This document shows, one piece after another, positions 50,060 to 58,962 of a DNA stretch of 64,000 nt. The stretch is taken from contig CAIRNJ010000042.1 in the NCBI GenBank assembly GCA_903879915.1, positions 1-64,000 on the forward strand, in the 5' to 3' direction. The translations under genes were made by a program, and so were the position numbers. Numbering within the stretch: position 1 is the first letter of the stretch; the number at the start of each line of letters is the position of its first letter. The notes under the pieces were generated by a model, which was not told the DNA's origin, did no database searches, and was given only the letters and a program-made list of their open reading frames with translations. This stretch comes from an uncultured Elusimicrobia bacterium. Its GTDB lineage: Bacteria > Elusimicrobiota > Elusimicrobia > Elusimicrobiales > UBA9959.

Positions 50060-51208
50060 TCAGCGCAGGTACGGCAGGATGCGCTCGGCGGCGCGCTCGG
50101 CGGCGCCGCGGTTGCCCAGCAGGGCGCGCAGGCCGGTAAGTTCCTTGCGGCTCGCGCGTATGCGCGGCGGGTTGTTGAGGAAGGAGAACGCCTCCTGGGC
50201 CAGCAGTTCCACCGTGGCTTTTTCCTGCAGCAGTTCCTTTACGGCGGGCCGTTTCAGCAGGATGTTGACCAGCGACACGTACTGCACGTTGGCCACGCGC
50301 TTGGCTATTTCCCAGGAGAAGCGCGGCATCCTGTAGGCCACGGCCATGGGCACGCCCAGCAGCGCGTTCTCGAGGGTGGCGGTGCCGGAGCATGTGAAGG
50401 CGAAGTCGAGCTTGGCGCGCTGCCTGTAGTCCTGCTCGCGCACTATCTCCACGTCCTTGGACCAGTACTTCTCCACGCTTTCCAGCTCGGGCACCAGGCG
50501 GTCGTCGGGGAATTCCGGCACCGCGAAAACGAAGGCTTTGGCCTTGGGGTGCACTTCCTTGATGCGGTAGAAGGCTTTCAGGAAGATGGGCAGGTGGCGG
50601 GCTATCTCGCCCTTGCGCGAGCCCGGCAGGATGCCTATGTTCCAGGCGCCGTCGGGCGGCGGGATCTCGCGCTCCGCGGGCTCGGGGATGAGGTCCAGCA
50701 GCGGGTGCCCCACGAAAGTGGCGTTGCCGCCGGCTTTCTTGTAAAGCGCCTCCTCGAAGGGGAAAATGACGAAGATCTCTTTGGTGAGCTTGGCGATCTT
50801 CCCCGCGCGCCCGGGGCGGGAGGCCCAGACCTGCGGGCTGATGTAGTAGAACGCGGGGATCTTGCGGTGCGCGGCCAGGCCCAGCACCTGGTGGTTGAAG
50901 CCGTAGAAGTCCACGGCTATCACGCAGGCGGGGCGCTTCTCTTCCATGTAATGGCGCGCCAGCTTTATCAGCTTAAGCCACAGGAAGAAATTCTTGAACG
51001 GCTCGGCGAAGCCCACCGCCCCGACGGAGACCAGGTTGTAGATGAAATGCGTGGAAACTTCCTGCATGCGCACCCCGCCCATGGAGGTGACGGTGAGCTC
51101 GGGGTCCTTGGCGCGCAGCGCGCGGATCAGCGCCGCCGCGTGGAGATCGCCGGAGGGATCGCCGGCTATGACCAGGATGTTCTTCGTTGTGGGAGCTGTT
51201 GTAGCCAT
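50060..51208 (-). CDS. lpxB: Lipid-A-disaccharide synthase
   Basis: 382 residues. Transfers 2,3-diacylglucosamine from UDP to lipid X, making the lipid A disaccharide, at the inner membrane. Motifs: AGDPSGDLHAAALI at the start, SPQVWASRPGRAGKI, FEEALYKKAG...FVGHPLLD and ILPGSRKGEIARHLP, all highly characteristic of LpxB. Gap of eight bases to msbA. Direct evidence for LPS. Confidence 0.95.
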   Translation of the reverse strand: MATTAPTTKNILVIAGDPSGDLHAAALIRALRAKDPELTVTSMGGVRMQEVSTHFIYNLVSVGAVGFAEPFKNFFLWLKLIKLARHYMEEKRPACVIAVDFYGFNHQVLGLAAHRKIPAFYYISPQVWASRPGRAGKIAKLTKEIFVIFPFEEALYKKAGGNATFVGHPLLDLIPEPAEREIPPPDGAWNIGILPGSRKGEIARHLPIFLKAFYRIKEVHPKAKAFVFAVPEFPDDRLVPELESVEKYWSKDVEIVREQDYRQRAKLDFAFTCSGTATLENALLGVPMAVAYRMPRFSWEIAKRVANVQYVSLVNILLKRPAVKELLQEKATVELLAQEAFSFLNNPPRIRASRKELTGLRALLGNRGAAERAAERILPYLR

Positions 51209-51227
51209 AAATGGTCCTGCCGCGCCG

Positions 51228-52298
51228 TCAGTGCTTGTCGATGCCGGCGTTCTTCAGGCCTTCATCCATCATCACTTTCGCCACCTTGCCGATATCGGCC
51301 AGGGAGCGGGCCAGGGATTCGCGGCCGTCCTCGGCCTTGGTCCCGGAAACCTCGAAGCGCCGCATGCGGTCCGTGATGCTCAGCGCGAGGCGCAGGGCCT
51401 TAAGCCCCTTCTCGCCGCTGGGCGTGGGGGTCTTGGAGGTCTTGATGCAGTCGATGAAGTGCAGCAGCTCTTCCTGGATGGGCTGTTTCCTTTCCAGCTT
51501 GGGGAAGGTCACTTCGATGTCGGCCAGGCTGCGTATCACCGGGCTTTTTTTGCTGTAGATCTTCAGGCGCGAGCTGACGTAATCCACCGAGATATAGGCG
51601 TCCTGCTGGTAGATGCGCATGCGGCGCGAGGCTTCCATGGTGGCGCGGCTGGCGGTGATGTCGGCCACGCAGCCGTTCTTGAACTTCAGGCGGACGTTCG
51701 AGATGTCCTCGTGGTTGGAAAGCACGCTCGCGCCGATGGCCTCGAAAGACTCCACCTCGCTGTCTATCATGGTAAGGATGATGTCGAGGTCGTGGATCAT
51801 CAGGTCCAGCGTAACGCCGGTGGCCGCCACTCGGGGGTCGTACGGCCCCAGGCGCTCTATGGTGACGTAGCGGGGGTTCTTCACGTGCTTCATGGTCTCG
51901 ACCACGGCGGAGTTGAACCGCTCGGAATGGCCCACCTGCAATACCAGTTTTTTCTTTTCCGCCAGCTCCAGCAGTTTGCGGGCGCCTTCCTCGGAATTGG
52001 TGATGGGTTTTTCCATCAGTATGTGTACCCCGGCCTCCAGGGCTTTTATGCCTATTTCGGCGTGGTATTCGGTGGGGGCGGCCACCACCAGCGCGTCCAC
52101 CTGGCTGAAAAGTTCCTCGTGGCTTTTGTAGGCCACGCAGTTATGCTCCCAGGCCAGGCCCTGCGCGCGCACCAGGTCGGGGTCCGAGATGCCCACCAGC
52201 TCCACTCCGGCCATTTTTGAAAGTGTTTTCGAATGGAAACCGCCCAGTTTGCCGGCTCCCACCACACCGAAACGTATTTTCTTTTCTTTTTCAGCCAT
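51228..52298 (-). CDS. Gfo/Idh/MocA-family oxidoreductase in the lpxB cluster
   Basis: 356-residue NAD(P)-dependent dehydrogenase. Rossmann motif GVVGAGKLGGFHSKTL at the N-terminus, the EKPITNSEEGARKL motif, and LMIHDLDIIL. It lies 19 bases upstream of lpxB. In several bacteria a Gfo/Idh gene in this spot is gnnA, which with aminotransferase gnnB makes UDP-GlcNAc3N for amide-linked lipid A. No gnnB is visible, so GnnA is a hypothesis. The start (52298) has a GAGGG Shine-Dalgarno. Confidence 0.85.
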   Translation of the reverse strand: MAEKEKKIRFGVVGAGKLGGFHSKTLSKMAGVELVGISDPDLVRAQGLAWEHNCVAYKSHEELFSQVDALVVAAPTEYHAEIGIKALEAGVHILMEKPITNSEEGARKLLELAEKKKLVLQVGHSERFNSAVVETMKHVKNPRYVTIERLGPYDPRVAATGVTLDLMIHDLDIILTMIDSEVESFEAIGASVLSNHEDISNVRLKFKNGCVADITASRATMEASRRMRIYQQDAYISVDYVSSRLKIYSKKSPVIRSLADIEVTFPKLERKQPIQEELLHFIDCIKTSKTPTPSGEKGLKALRLALSITDRMRRFEVSGTKAEDGRESLARSLADIGKVAKVMMDEGLKNAGIDKH

Positions 52299-52466
52299 GA
52301 TGCCCTCAAAATGTGAAGAATGACCGCTCCCGGCTTTTAGATCCGGGCCGGCTATAATTATTATTCTACTAAATATGGCAAAGGTATGGGCAATAGCGGC
52401 TGCGCGCAATTTTCTGTGGAATTCAGGTCAAATAATTGGGATAATGGCTGTAAGAGGGAAAATATC

Positions 52467-54113
52467 ATGAATAATGTATTTCTAGCCGCCGCGGCCTTCC
52501 TTTTATCTTTCGCGCAGGCCGGGGCCGCCGCCGATAAATGGGATTTCAGGAACGAAAGCATTTATTTCGTCATGACGGACCGGTTCGTGGACGGCGACTC
52601 CGGGAACAATAATATCTACGGGGACGAATATAAGCCGGGCAACCTTAAGTATTACCAGGGCGGGGACTTCAAAGGCCTGATGGATAACCTGGACTATATC
52701 AAGGACCTGGGGTTCACCGCCATCTGGATAACGCCGCCGGTGATGCAGCCCCCGGGCAGGTACATGAACCTGGAAGGCTCCTACGACGCGGCCGGCTACC
52801 ACGGCTACTGGGGCTGGGATTTTTCGAAGATAGACCCGCACCTGGAATCGCAGGGGGCGTCCTACTCCGACCTTATCGCGGCGGTGCACGCCAAAGGAAT
52901 GAAACTGATACAGGACGTGGTGCCCAACCACGGGCACGGCGGCTACGTTAACCAGTCCGTGAAATGGTACGGCCAGAAGGGAAAGATTTTCGGCCTGGGC
53001 AGGGTTTACGATTACGATAACGACACCCAGAACTGGTTCACTCACAGCGGCCCGGTGATAGCCGACCTGCTGGACCTCAACGACAGCAACCCGGAAACGG
53101 CGAAATGGCTGATAGATATCTACAAAAATTACCAGAACATGGGCGTGGACGCTTTCCGCATAGACACCGTGGCCTGGATGCGGCCGGAATTCTGGAAGAA
53201 CTTCACCGACGAAATGCACAGGAACAGGAAGGATTTCTTCATGTTCGGCGAGGTCTGGACCAACGGCGATTTCAACTGGCTGGCCAGCTTCACCAACCTT
53301 TCGCCCGGCGACCCCATGAACTCGGCCATGAGCGTGCTGGACATGCCTGGCTCGTCCATGGGCACCTGGGGGCAGTTCGAGACCATCTTCAAGGGCGGAG
53401 AGTATACCAAGGCCGACGCCGTGCTGTCGCAGGATTCCAAGTACAAGGACGCCACCTATCTGGTGACCTTCCTCGATAACCACGACAAGCCGCGCTTCAA
53501 CGGGCCGGGCTGGGACGGCAGCTCAGCCGCTACCGAGCAGTATTTCGACGCGCTGAACTTCTATTTCACCGCGCGCGGCATTCCGTGCATTTATTACGGC
53601 ACCGAGGTGCAGATGGTGGGCGGCAACGACCCCGACAACCGGAAAATGCTGGGGCCGGACGGCATCCGGGCCGCGAAGTCGGACCCGGTGTACCTGCACC
53701 TGAAAAAGCTCAACGCCGTGCGGCGCGCGAGCCCCGCCCTGCAGAAGGGCGTGCAGACGCGGCTGTACGCGGCCCGCGACCAGTACGCTTTCAAGCGCGA
53801 ATATAACGGGCAGGCCGTGTATGTGGCGCTCAACAAGGACCGCAACGGCGCGGCCGTTTCGCTGGGGCTGCCGGCGGGTTCTTATACCGATCTGTTCACC
53901 GGCGAGACTTTCAATGTTTCGGGCAAGCGGTTCGCCGTAAATATCCCCGCGCACGGAGCGCGGGCGCTCACGCGCAGCGCCGTACAGGGCAGGCCGTGGG
54001 AAATGAAGGAAGCCGGCAGCTACCTCCGCCCGCCGGTAAAAACGGCGGTCGAGAAGTCCGCGGTAGATATGCGCGGCGTTGAGTCCGAAATAGCGAAGCT
54101 GCTGGGTTTATAA
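52467..54113 (+). CDS. Secreted GH13 amylase/glucanotransferase-like enzyme
   Basis: 548 residues. Signal peptide 1-22. GH13 motifs: DVVPNH (150-155), FRIDTVAW with nucleophile Asp233, GEVW with acid/base Glu262, and DNHD ending at Asp340. The opening IYFVMTDRFVDGDSGNNN is typical of secreted cyclomaltodextrinase or glucanotransferase-like GH13 proteins. The C-terminal beta domain and a 40-residue tail end in IAKLLGL. Start ATG 52467 with GAGGG. Not closely related in motif wording to the amylase at 11756, so the two are not recent duplicates. Confidence 0.9.
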   Translation: MNNVFLAAAAFLLSFAQAGAAADKWDFRNESIYFVMTDRFVDGDSGNNNIYGDEYKPGNLKYYQGGDFKGLMDNLDYIKDLGFTAIWITPPVMQPPGRYMNLEGSYDAAGYHGYWGWDFSKIDPHLESQGASYSDLIAAVHAKGMKLIQDVVPNHGHGGYVNQSVKWYGQKGKIFGLGRVYDYDNDTQNWFTHSGPVIADLLDLNDSNPETAKWLIDIYKNYQNMGVDAFRIDTVAWMRPEFWKNFTDEMHRNRKDFFMFGEVWTNGDFNWLASFTNLSPGDPMNSAMSVLDMPGSSMGTWGQFETIFKGGEYTKADAVLSQDSKYKDATYLVTFLDNHDKPRFNGPGWDGSSAATEQYFDALNFYFTARGIPCIYYGTEVQMVGGNDPDNRKMLGPDGIRAAKSDPVYLHLKKLNAVRRASPALQKGVQTRLYAARDQYAFKREYNGQAVYVALNKDRNGAAVSLGLPAGSYTDLFTGETFNVSGKRFAVNIPAHGARALTRSAVQGRPWEMKEAGSYLRPPVKTAVEKSAVDMRGVESEIAKLLGL

Positions 54114-54129
54114 GCGGCGTTATAAAAAC

Positions 54130-54164
54130 GGAACGGCCCGGGGGGTAAACTCCCGGGCCGTTCC
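54130..54164. terminator. Intrinsic terminator (shared core with 55.35 kb)
   Basis: A 15-bp GC-rich stem with loop TAAA, followed on the minus strand by GTTTTTAT. It ends the lipoprotein transcript and can also act on the convergent amylase. Its core GGCCCGGG..CCCGGGCC is repeated at 55346-55374. Confidence 0.85.
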
Positions 54165-54184
54165 ATTTCAGCGGCAGGAAAGCC

Positions 54185-55237
54185 CTAGATTCTCCGTATC
54201 TTGAAATTCCTGAAGTTAACGGCGTTCGTCAGCCATACCCTTACCCCTACGCGCGCGGGGGAGGGGTACAGGTCGTTCTCTGCCTGGATGACCTGTTCTC
54301 CGTCGAGATAGCACTTTATGCTCCTTCCTTTTGCCTGCACTTTTAATTGATACCATTGGTTGGTCCGGGCTATCCGCAGCAGGGGCGGGACCAAACGCTC
54401 CCAGCCGGCTTCCGTCATCAGGGCAAGCTGGTTGCGCTGCTCATTTGACCCGTCGGAATACCATTCGTACTGGTAAAAGCCCCCTTTCTCCGCGGTCCTG
54501 AATATCAGCCCGCCGGAGGACTCCATGCCGGTGAACATCATCTCTATGGAGGCCTCGAAGTCCCCGTAGACGCTGTCCGTAAGAAATTTTTGATCGTGGC
54601 CGTAAAGCGTAAAAGCGTTCTCGGGCGCGGCCCAGGCAGGAGCGGGCGCCGGGGCAAAGGGAGCCTGTGCGGGCACGGGCCGGGGCCGCGCCTGTATTGC
54701 CGGCCGCGTCGTCCCGTGGGGCTCGGTTTCCCAGTCCACTGGGACCACGGCGGACGCCGCGGCGAGCACCGCGCCGGTCTCTACGCGCACCAGCCTGGCG
54801 TTAACTTCGATATTCCCGTTCTTTACGCGGTAAAGACTGCCGGTAACGACCTCGCCCGCCCCGAGCATTTTGCCGAGGCTGTAGATGGAATCCGGGTCCA
54901 TAATACCCGAACGCTGCAGGCGGAGTTCTTCCAGCATCTTCCGGAGCAGGGCGCGTTCCACCAGCTGCATCCCGCTTTTCTGCGTCATACGGGTCAATAC
55001 CCGTTCCGATATTATATCCCCGTCCGCGGATCCCGCGCGGTCGGAATAAAAGAAAGGCAGCACCGCCACTTTGCAGTCGGCTTTTTTGTCGTGGCCCGTG
55101 GAAAGTTTTTCGGCGATAAAATCCAATGGGTCTCCGTAAAGCGGGGCTAAAGCGTTCTTTTTCCGCACGTTCCCGTGACAGCCTGTAAAAAATATGAGAC
55201 AGGCCGCGAGCAGCGACAGCGCATGTTTTTTTCTCAT
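54185..55237 (-). CDS. Two-domain lipoprotein (FlgO/CsgG-like plus LamG/DUF1080-like)
   Basis: 350 residues with lipobox FFTGC. The N-terminal half is a FlgO/CsgG-like domain (CKVAVLPFFYSDRAGSADGDIISERVLTRM, LGKMLGAGEVVTGSLYRV). A Pro/Ala linker (about 190-210) precedes a C-terminal domain with DFEASIEMMFTGMESSGGLIFRT and QYEWYSDGSNEQRNQLALM, as in LamG or DUF1080 sugar-binding folds. Lies downstream of the clostripain gene, probably on a separate transcript. Confidence 0.72.
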   Translation of the reverse strand: MRKKHALSLLAACLIFFTGCHGNVRKKNALAPLYGDPLDFIAEKLSTGHDKKADCKVAVLPFFYSDRAGSADGDIISERVLTRMTQKSGMQLVERALLRKMLEELRLQRSGIMDPDSIYSLGKMLGAGEVVTGSLYRVKNGNIEVNARLVRVETGAVLAAASAVVPVDWETEPHGTTRPAIQARPRPVPAQAPFAPAPAPAWAAPENAFTLYGHDQKFLTDSVYGDFEASIEMMFTGMESSGGLIFRTAEKGGFYQYEWYSDGSNEQRNQLALMTEAGWERLVPPLLRIARTNQWYQLKVQAKGRSIKCYLDGEQVIQAENDLYPSPARVGVRVWLTNAVNFRNFKIRRI

Positions 55238-55345
55238 AGACCCCGCCCCTCCGCCGCTACCGCTTTTTCAGGTCTTGTATTATAGCGGTAGAGCCGCGGG
55301 TTCTGCAAATCATGGCGGGGTGCCTGCGGGCCGGCGGGAAATAGA

Positions 55346-55374
55346 ACGGCCCGGGAGTTAAGCTCCCGGGCCGT
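55346..55374 (-). terminator. Intrinsic terminator of the clostripain gene
   Basis: A 12-bp stem with loop TTAAG, then TTCTATTT on the minus strand. Almost the same stem sequence as 54130-54164. Confidence 0.8.
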
Positions 55375-55393
55375 CTTGTCTGCCGGCCGCGCT

Positions 55394-56812
55394 TTACTTG
55401 CGCCACACGCCGTCGGCCCAGGTCACGAACTCGTCCCACTGCGAGGCCTGCGAAAGGGAGAGCTCGGGGTATTTGGTCTCGTAGATATCGTTCACCGCCG
55501 CGGGCAGCTCCTTTATTTTCATCGTCATGTTTATGGCTATGCCGCCTACTTTGGTGTAGTCGTAGCCGTTCTCGGCGTCCGCGTTCAGGCCCACGCTGCG
55601 CATCACCAGCTTCGTTTTTATGAAGTCCATCAGCGCCGAGGCGGCCTGCTTGGTCTCCTGCGCCGCCGCGTTCGCGCCCACTACGGCCGCGAAGTCGTAA
55701 AGGTCCACGTAAGGGGCAATCAGTTTTTTCTTGTCCTTGTCGGGGGCGAGGCTCGAGAACCGTACGGCCGACTCTATTGCCTTCTTCACGGCTTCGGCCT
55801 CGTTGTTGGCCATGGCGGCGTCGGCGAAAGCGCTCAGGTAGGGCGGCAGGTCATTGAGCGCCTGCGGGCGCACCGTGGAAAGGGTGGCGCCCACGCTGCC
55901 CAGCGGCACGTTCAGCGGGCCGATGATGTGCATGCCGTCGGCCATGAACTGGCGGTACCAGCTCATCATGAAATCGCTGAGCTGTTCGCTGGTGAAGGCC
56001 GGGTCGGCGTTCATGAAGTTCAGCAGCTTCTCGTAGTCGAAGCCCTGCGCCAGCATGGTCTCTTCGGAGCCCAGTATCAGGCCGGTATAGTCTTTGACCT
56101 CGTAGCCGATCTCGGCCATCTGCATCAGGCAGGCGTTCATGGCGAACACGTCGACATAGCCCGAAGTTTTCAGGATCTCGCCCAGCTGTTTCGTGCGCAC
56201 GTAGTTCTTGGTCTCGTCGTCGAACAGGATGCCTTTCTGTTCGGCGCCGGTGCCGGCGGTCTGCAGCTTCTGGCTGGGGTCTATCCAGCCCAGGCCGTGG
56301 TTCCAGAGCACCAGCATATAATGCCTGGCGGGGAATTCCGTCTTCGCCCATTTTACGAACTCTATCACGCGCTTATAGTCGCCCATGTCGGCGGCGGGAT
56401 ACTCGCCGTAAACCGTTTCGCCCGAATTCAGGAAGCCGCTTTTCTGTATCAGCAGGCGGCGCGAGCCTTTGCCTTTTATGCCGTGTTCTACCACCACGTT
56501 GACCGCGCCGGTGGTGCCCACTTTTTTCATCTCGGCGATGTCCTGGACCGCGAATTTGCCGGTAAGGCCCAGCAGCTGGCTGTCGCTCAGGTTGTTCTTG
56601 GCGTTCATGAACACCATCACGGTCCATTCTTTGGTCGTTTTTGCCTGGGGTTTAGGCGGGTTTGTGAAATCGAAAAGCCCTTTGTCTGCGCCCGCGGAGT
56701 TTATATCGGCGGCGCGCACGGCGTTCAGGCTGAAATCCTGGGCCTTCAGGGCGGAGCTGCCGAGAAGAACGAAAGAGACGGCCAGCGAGGCCAGTTTTAA
56801 AGGTTTATTCAT
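55394..56812 (-). CDS. Secreted clostripain-family (C11) cysteine peptidase
   Basis: 472 residues. Signal peptide 1-24, then a C11 peptidase domain starting EWTVMVFMNAKNNLSD. The catalytic pair is His172 (LVLWNHGLGW) and Cys228 (FAMNACLMQMAEIGY). Clan CD, as is the CHAT protein at 36732. Such enzymes cleave after basic residues; the precise target is unknown. The start has AAGGA. It converges on no neighbour and is divergent from the M3 peptidase gene. Confidence 0.88.
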   Translation of the reverse strand: MNKPLKLASLAVSFVLLGSSALKAQDFSLNAVRAADINSAGADKGLFDFTNPPKPQAKTTKEWTVMVFMNAKNNLSDSQLLGLTGKFAVQDIAEMKKVGTTGAVNVVVEHGIKGKGSRRLLIQKSGFLNSGETVYGEYPAADMGDYKRVIEFVKWAKTEFPARHYMLVLWNHGLGWIDPSQKLQTAGTGAEQKGILFDDETKNYVRTKQLGEILKTSGYVDVFAMNACLMQMAEIGYEVKDYTGLILGSEETMLAQGFDYEKLLNFMNADPAFTSEQLSDFMMSWYRQFMADGMHIIGPLNVPLGSVGATLSTVRPQALNDLPPYLSAFADAAMANNEAEAVKKAIESAVRFSSLAPDKDKKKLIAPYVDLYDFAAVVGANAAAQETKQAASALMDFIKTKLVMRSVGLNADAENGYDYTKVGGIAINMTMKIKELPAAVNDIYETKYPELSLSQASQWDEFVTWADGVWRK

Positions 56813-57015
56813 TGTATTTCCTTATCGCGAAGCGTAAATATCCAGTATATAGTTTAAATCTAAAATAGTATCCGTTAATAGAGACTAAAGTCCCGCAAAG
56901 ATCCGCTTTAAGGCCTATTCCGGGCATGGGCCCCCGCCAGGCCGCCGCTTTATAAAGGCGAAGTAAATTATTTTGATACAATATTACCTGAACAACCCGC
57001 GTTATTGGAGGCGTC

Positions 57016-58962
57016 ATGTCGAAAGCCCCGGAATTTTCGTACACCCCTGAACAGGTCAGGGCCCTTTCTGAAAACCTGATCAAGGACCTGGAAGAGAAGC
57101 TCGGGGTCCTGGCGAACATTCCCGGCCCCCAGCGCAATTTCCGCAATACCATGCTGGCTTTCGAGAACGCCGTCACCGGCTTCGGCGAGGCCGTGCAGGT
57201 CCAGATCTTCCTCGCTTACGTTTCAGGCGACGCCGAACTGCGCAAGGCCGCGCAGGAGCTGGAGCTGAAGATCAGCCAGTACTCGGTCGACCTGTTCACG
57301 CGCGAGGACGTTTTCAGGGCGCTCACCGAGTATTCCGATAAGGGCGAGAAGCTGGACCCCGTGGATGCGCGCCTGCTGGAAAAAACGCTGCTGGATTTCA
57401 GGCACAACGGCCTGGGCCTCGAGCCGCGCGCCCGCAACCGGGTGAAGAAACTTAAAAAAGAGCTGATAGGCCTGGAGCTTAAATTCTCGCAGAACCTGCG
57501 CGAGGTCGGTGACGCGCTGGAAGTGTCGGAAGACGAGCTGAAAGGCCTGCCGGCCGATTTCAAAGCGCGCCTGCGGCGCAGCGAAGCCGGGAAATACCTG
57601 GTGACCATGGACTACCCGGATTATATGCCGTTCATGGACAACGCCGATAGCGGCGACGCCCGCCGCCGGCTGGAGATGATGTACAACCGGCGCTGCGTGC
57701 CGGGCAACATTGAACTGATGGAGGCCGCCATACAGCTGCGGCGCAAGATCTCAAAACTTCTGGGCTACCCCACTTTTGCCGACTACGTGCTGGCCGACCG
57801 CATGGCCGCCAACAGCGGCAACGTGTCCGCTTTCCTCGAGCGCACCCGCGTGAAGCTGGTGAAAAAAGGCAGGAAGGAACTGCGCGAGCTGGGCAAGCTG
57901 AAGGGCGGGGAAGACAGGACCATCAGTTCCTGGGACTGGCGCTATTACGTCAACCTGCTGAAAAAAACGAAATACTCCATAGACCACGAAAAAATAAAGG
58001 AATATTTCCCGCTGGAGACCGTGGTTAAAGGCATGTTCGAGGTTTTCGGTGGTGTGTTCGGCGCGAGCTTCGTGCCGGCCCCGCTGCCGGTCTGGCACGG
58101 CGACGTGCGCGCCTACGAAGTGAAGAACCCGGACGGTTCGCTGGCGGCCTATTTCTATTTCGACCTGTTCCCGCGCGACGGCAAGTACAAGCACGCCGCC
58201 TGTTTCGGGCTGCGCGGCGGCCGGGAGCTCGAGGACGGCGCCTACGAGCTGCCGGCGGCCGCTATCGTGGGCAATTTTCCGGCGCCTTCCGGGGGGAACC
58301 CGGCGCTGCTTAAGTTCGCCGACGTGGTCACGCTGTTCCACGAATTCGGGCACGTTACGCATAATATCTTCACCCGGTCCAAATACGGCAAGTTCTCCGG
58401 CACCAGCGTGTCGCGGGACTTCGTCGAGGTGCCCTCCAAGATGCTGGAGAACTGGGCCTATGACCCCGCGGTGCTCCGGCGCATTTCCGGGCATTATAAG
58501 AATCCCGGCGAGAAGCTGCCGGAAGCGCTGATAAAGAAGATCATTGAGGCCAGGAACATGGATTCCGGGCTGGGCTATCTGCGCCAGGTGTTCCTGAGCG
58601 CGGTGGACATGCGCTACCATACCGCCCGCGGCAAAGTGGACACCACGGGGCTTTACGGGAAGCTGCGGAAAAAGATCTCCCTTATCCCGCTGAGCCCGGA
58701 GAATTATCCGCAGGCTAATTTCGGGCACCTGATGGGCGGCTACGAGGCCGGCTATTACAGCTACCTGTGGTCGGAGGTGATAGCCGCGGACCTCTTCGGC
58801 GCGTTCGAGGCCGCGGGGGTGATGAACCCGGAGGCGGGGGCGAAATACAGGGAGCTTATCCTGGCCCCGGGCCGCAGCTTCGACGAAGCCGGGCAGGTGC
58901 GGAAATTCCTGGGCCGGCCGGCCGCGGAAGACGCGTTCCTGAAAAGCATAGGAGCAGCGTGA
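57016..58962 (+). CDS. M3-family oligopeptidase
   Basis: 648-residue zinc metallopeptidase. Active site HEFGH (His442, Glu443, His446) and downstream Glu in the DFVEVPSKMLENW stretch. No signal peptide, so it degrades peptides in the cytosol. The ATG at 57016 has TTGGAGG upstream. A TACAAT -10 lies about 40 bases before. It overlaps the next gene start (GTGA). Confidence 0.93.
   Translation: MSKAPEFSYTPEQVRALSENLIKDLEEKLGVLANIPGPQRNFRNTMLAFENAVTGFGEAVQVQIFLAYVSGDAELRKAAQELELKISQYSVDLFTREDVFRALTEYSDKGEKLDPVDARLLEKTLLDFRHNGLGLEPRARNRVKKLKKELIGLELKFSQNLREVGDALEVSEDELKGLPADFKARLRRSEAGKYLVTMDYPDYMPFMDNADSGDARRRLEMMYNRRCVPGNIELMEAAIQLRRKISKLLGYPTFADYVLADRMAANSGNVSAFLERTRVKLVKKGRKELRELGKLKGGEDRTISSWDWRYYVNLLKKTKYSIDHEKIKEYFPLETVVKGMFEVFGGVFGASFVPAPLPVWHGDVRAYEVKNPDGSLAAYFYFDLFPRDGKYKHAACFGLRGGRELEDGAYELPAAAIVGNFPAPSGGNPALLKFADVVTLFHEFGHVTHNIFTRSKYGKFSGTSVSRDFVEVPSKMLENWAYDPAVLRRISGHYKNPGEKLPEALIKKIIEARNMDSGLGYLRQVFLSAVDMRYHTARGKVDTTGLYGKLRKKISLIPLSPENYPQANFGHLMGGYEAGYYSYLWSEVIAADLFGAFEAAGVMNPEAGAKYRELILAPGRSFDEAGQVRKFLGRPAAEDAFLKSIGAA

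Noticed and set aside
50052-50393. 114-codon N-terminal extension of msbA
   Set aside because: It overlaps lpxB in another frame; the MsbA family start matches the ATG at 50051.
52386-52466. 27-residue N-terminal extension of the second amylase
   Set aside because: A signal peptide and GAGGG site start at 52467; the extension is hydrophilic and would bury the signal peptide.
11756-54113. The two amylases as a recent duplication
   Set aside because: Their GH13 motifs, domain lengths and neighbouring sequence differ; they belong to different GH13 subgroups.
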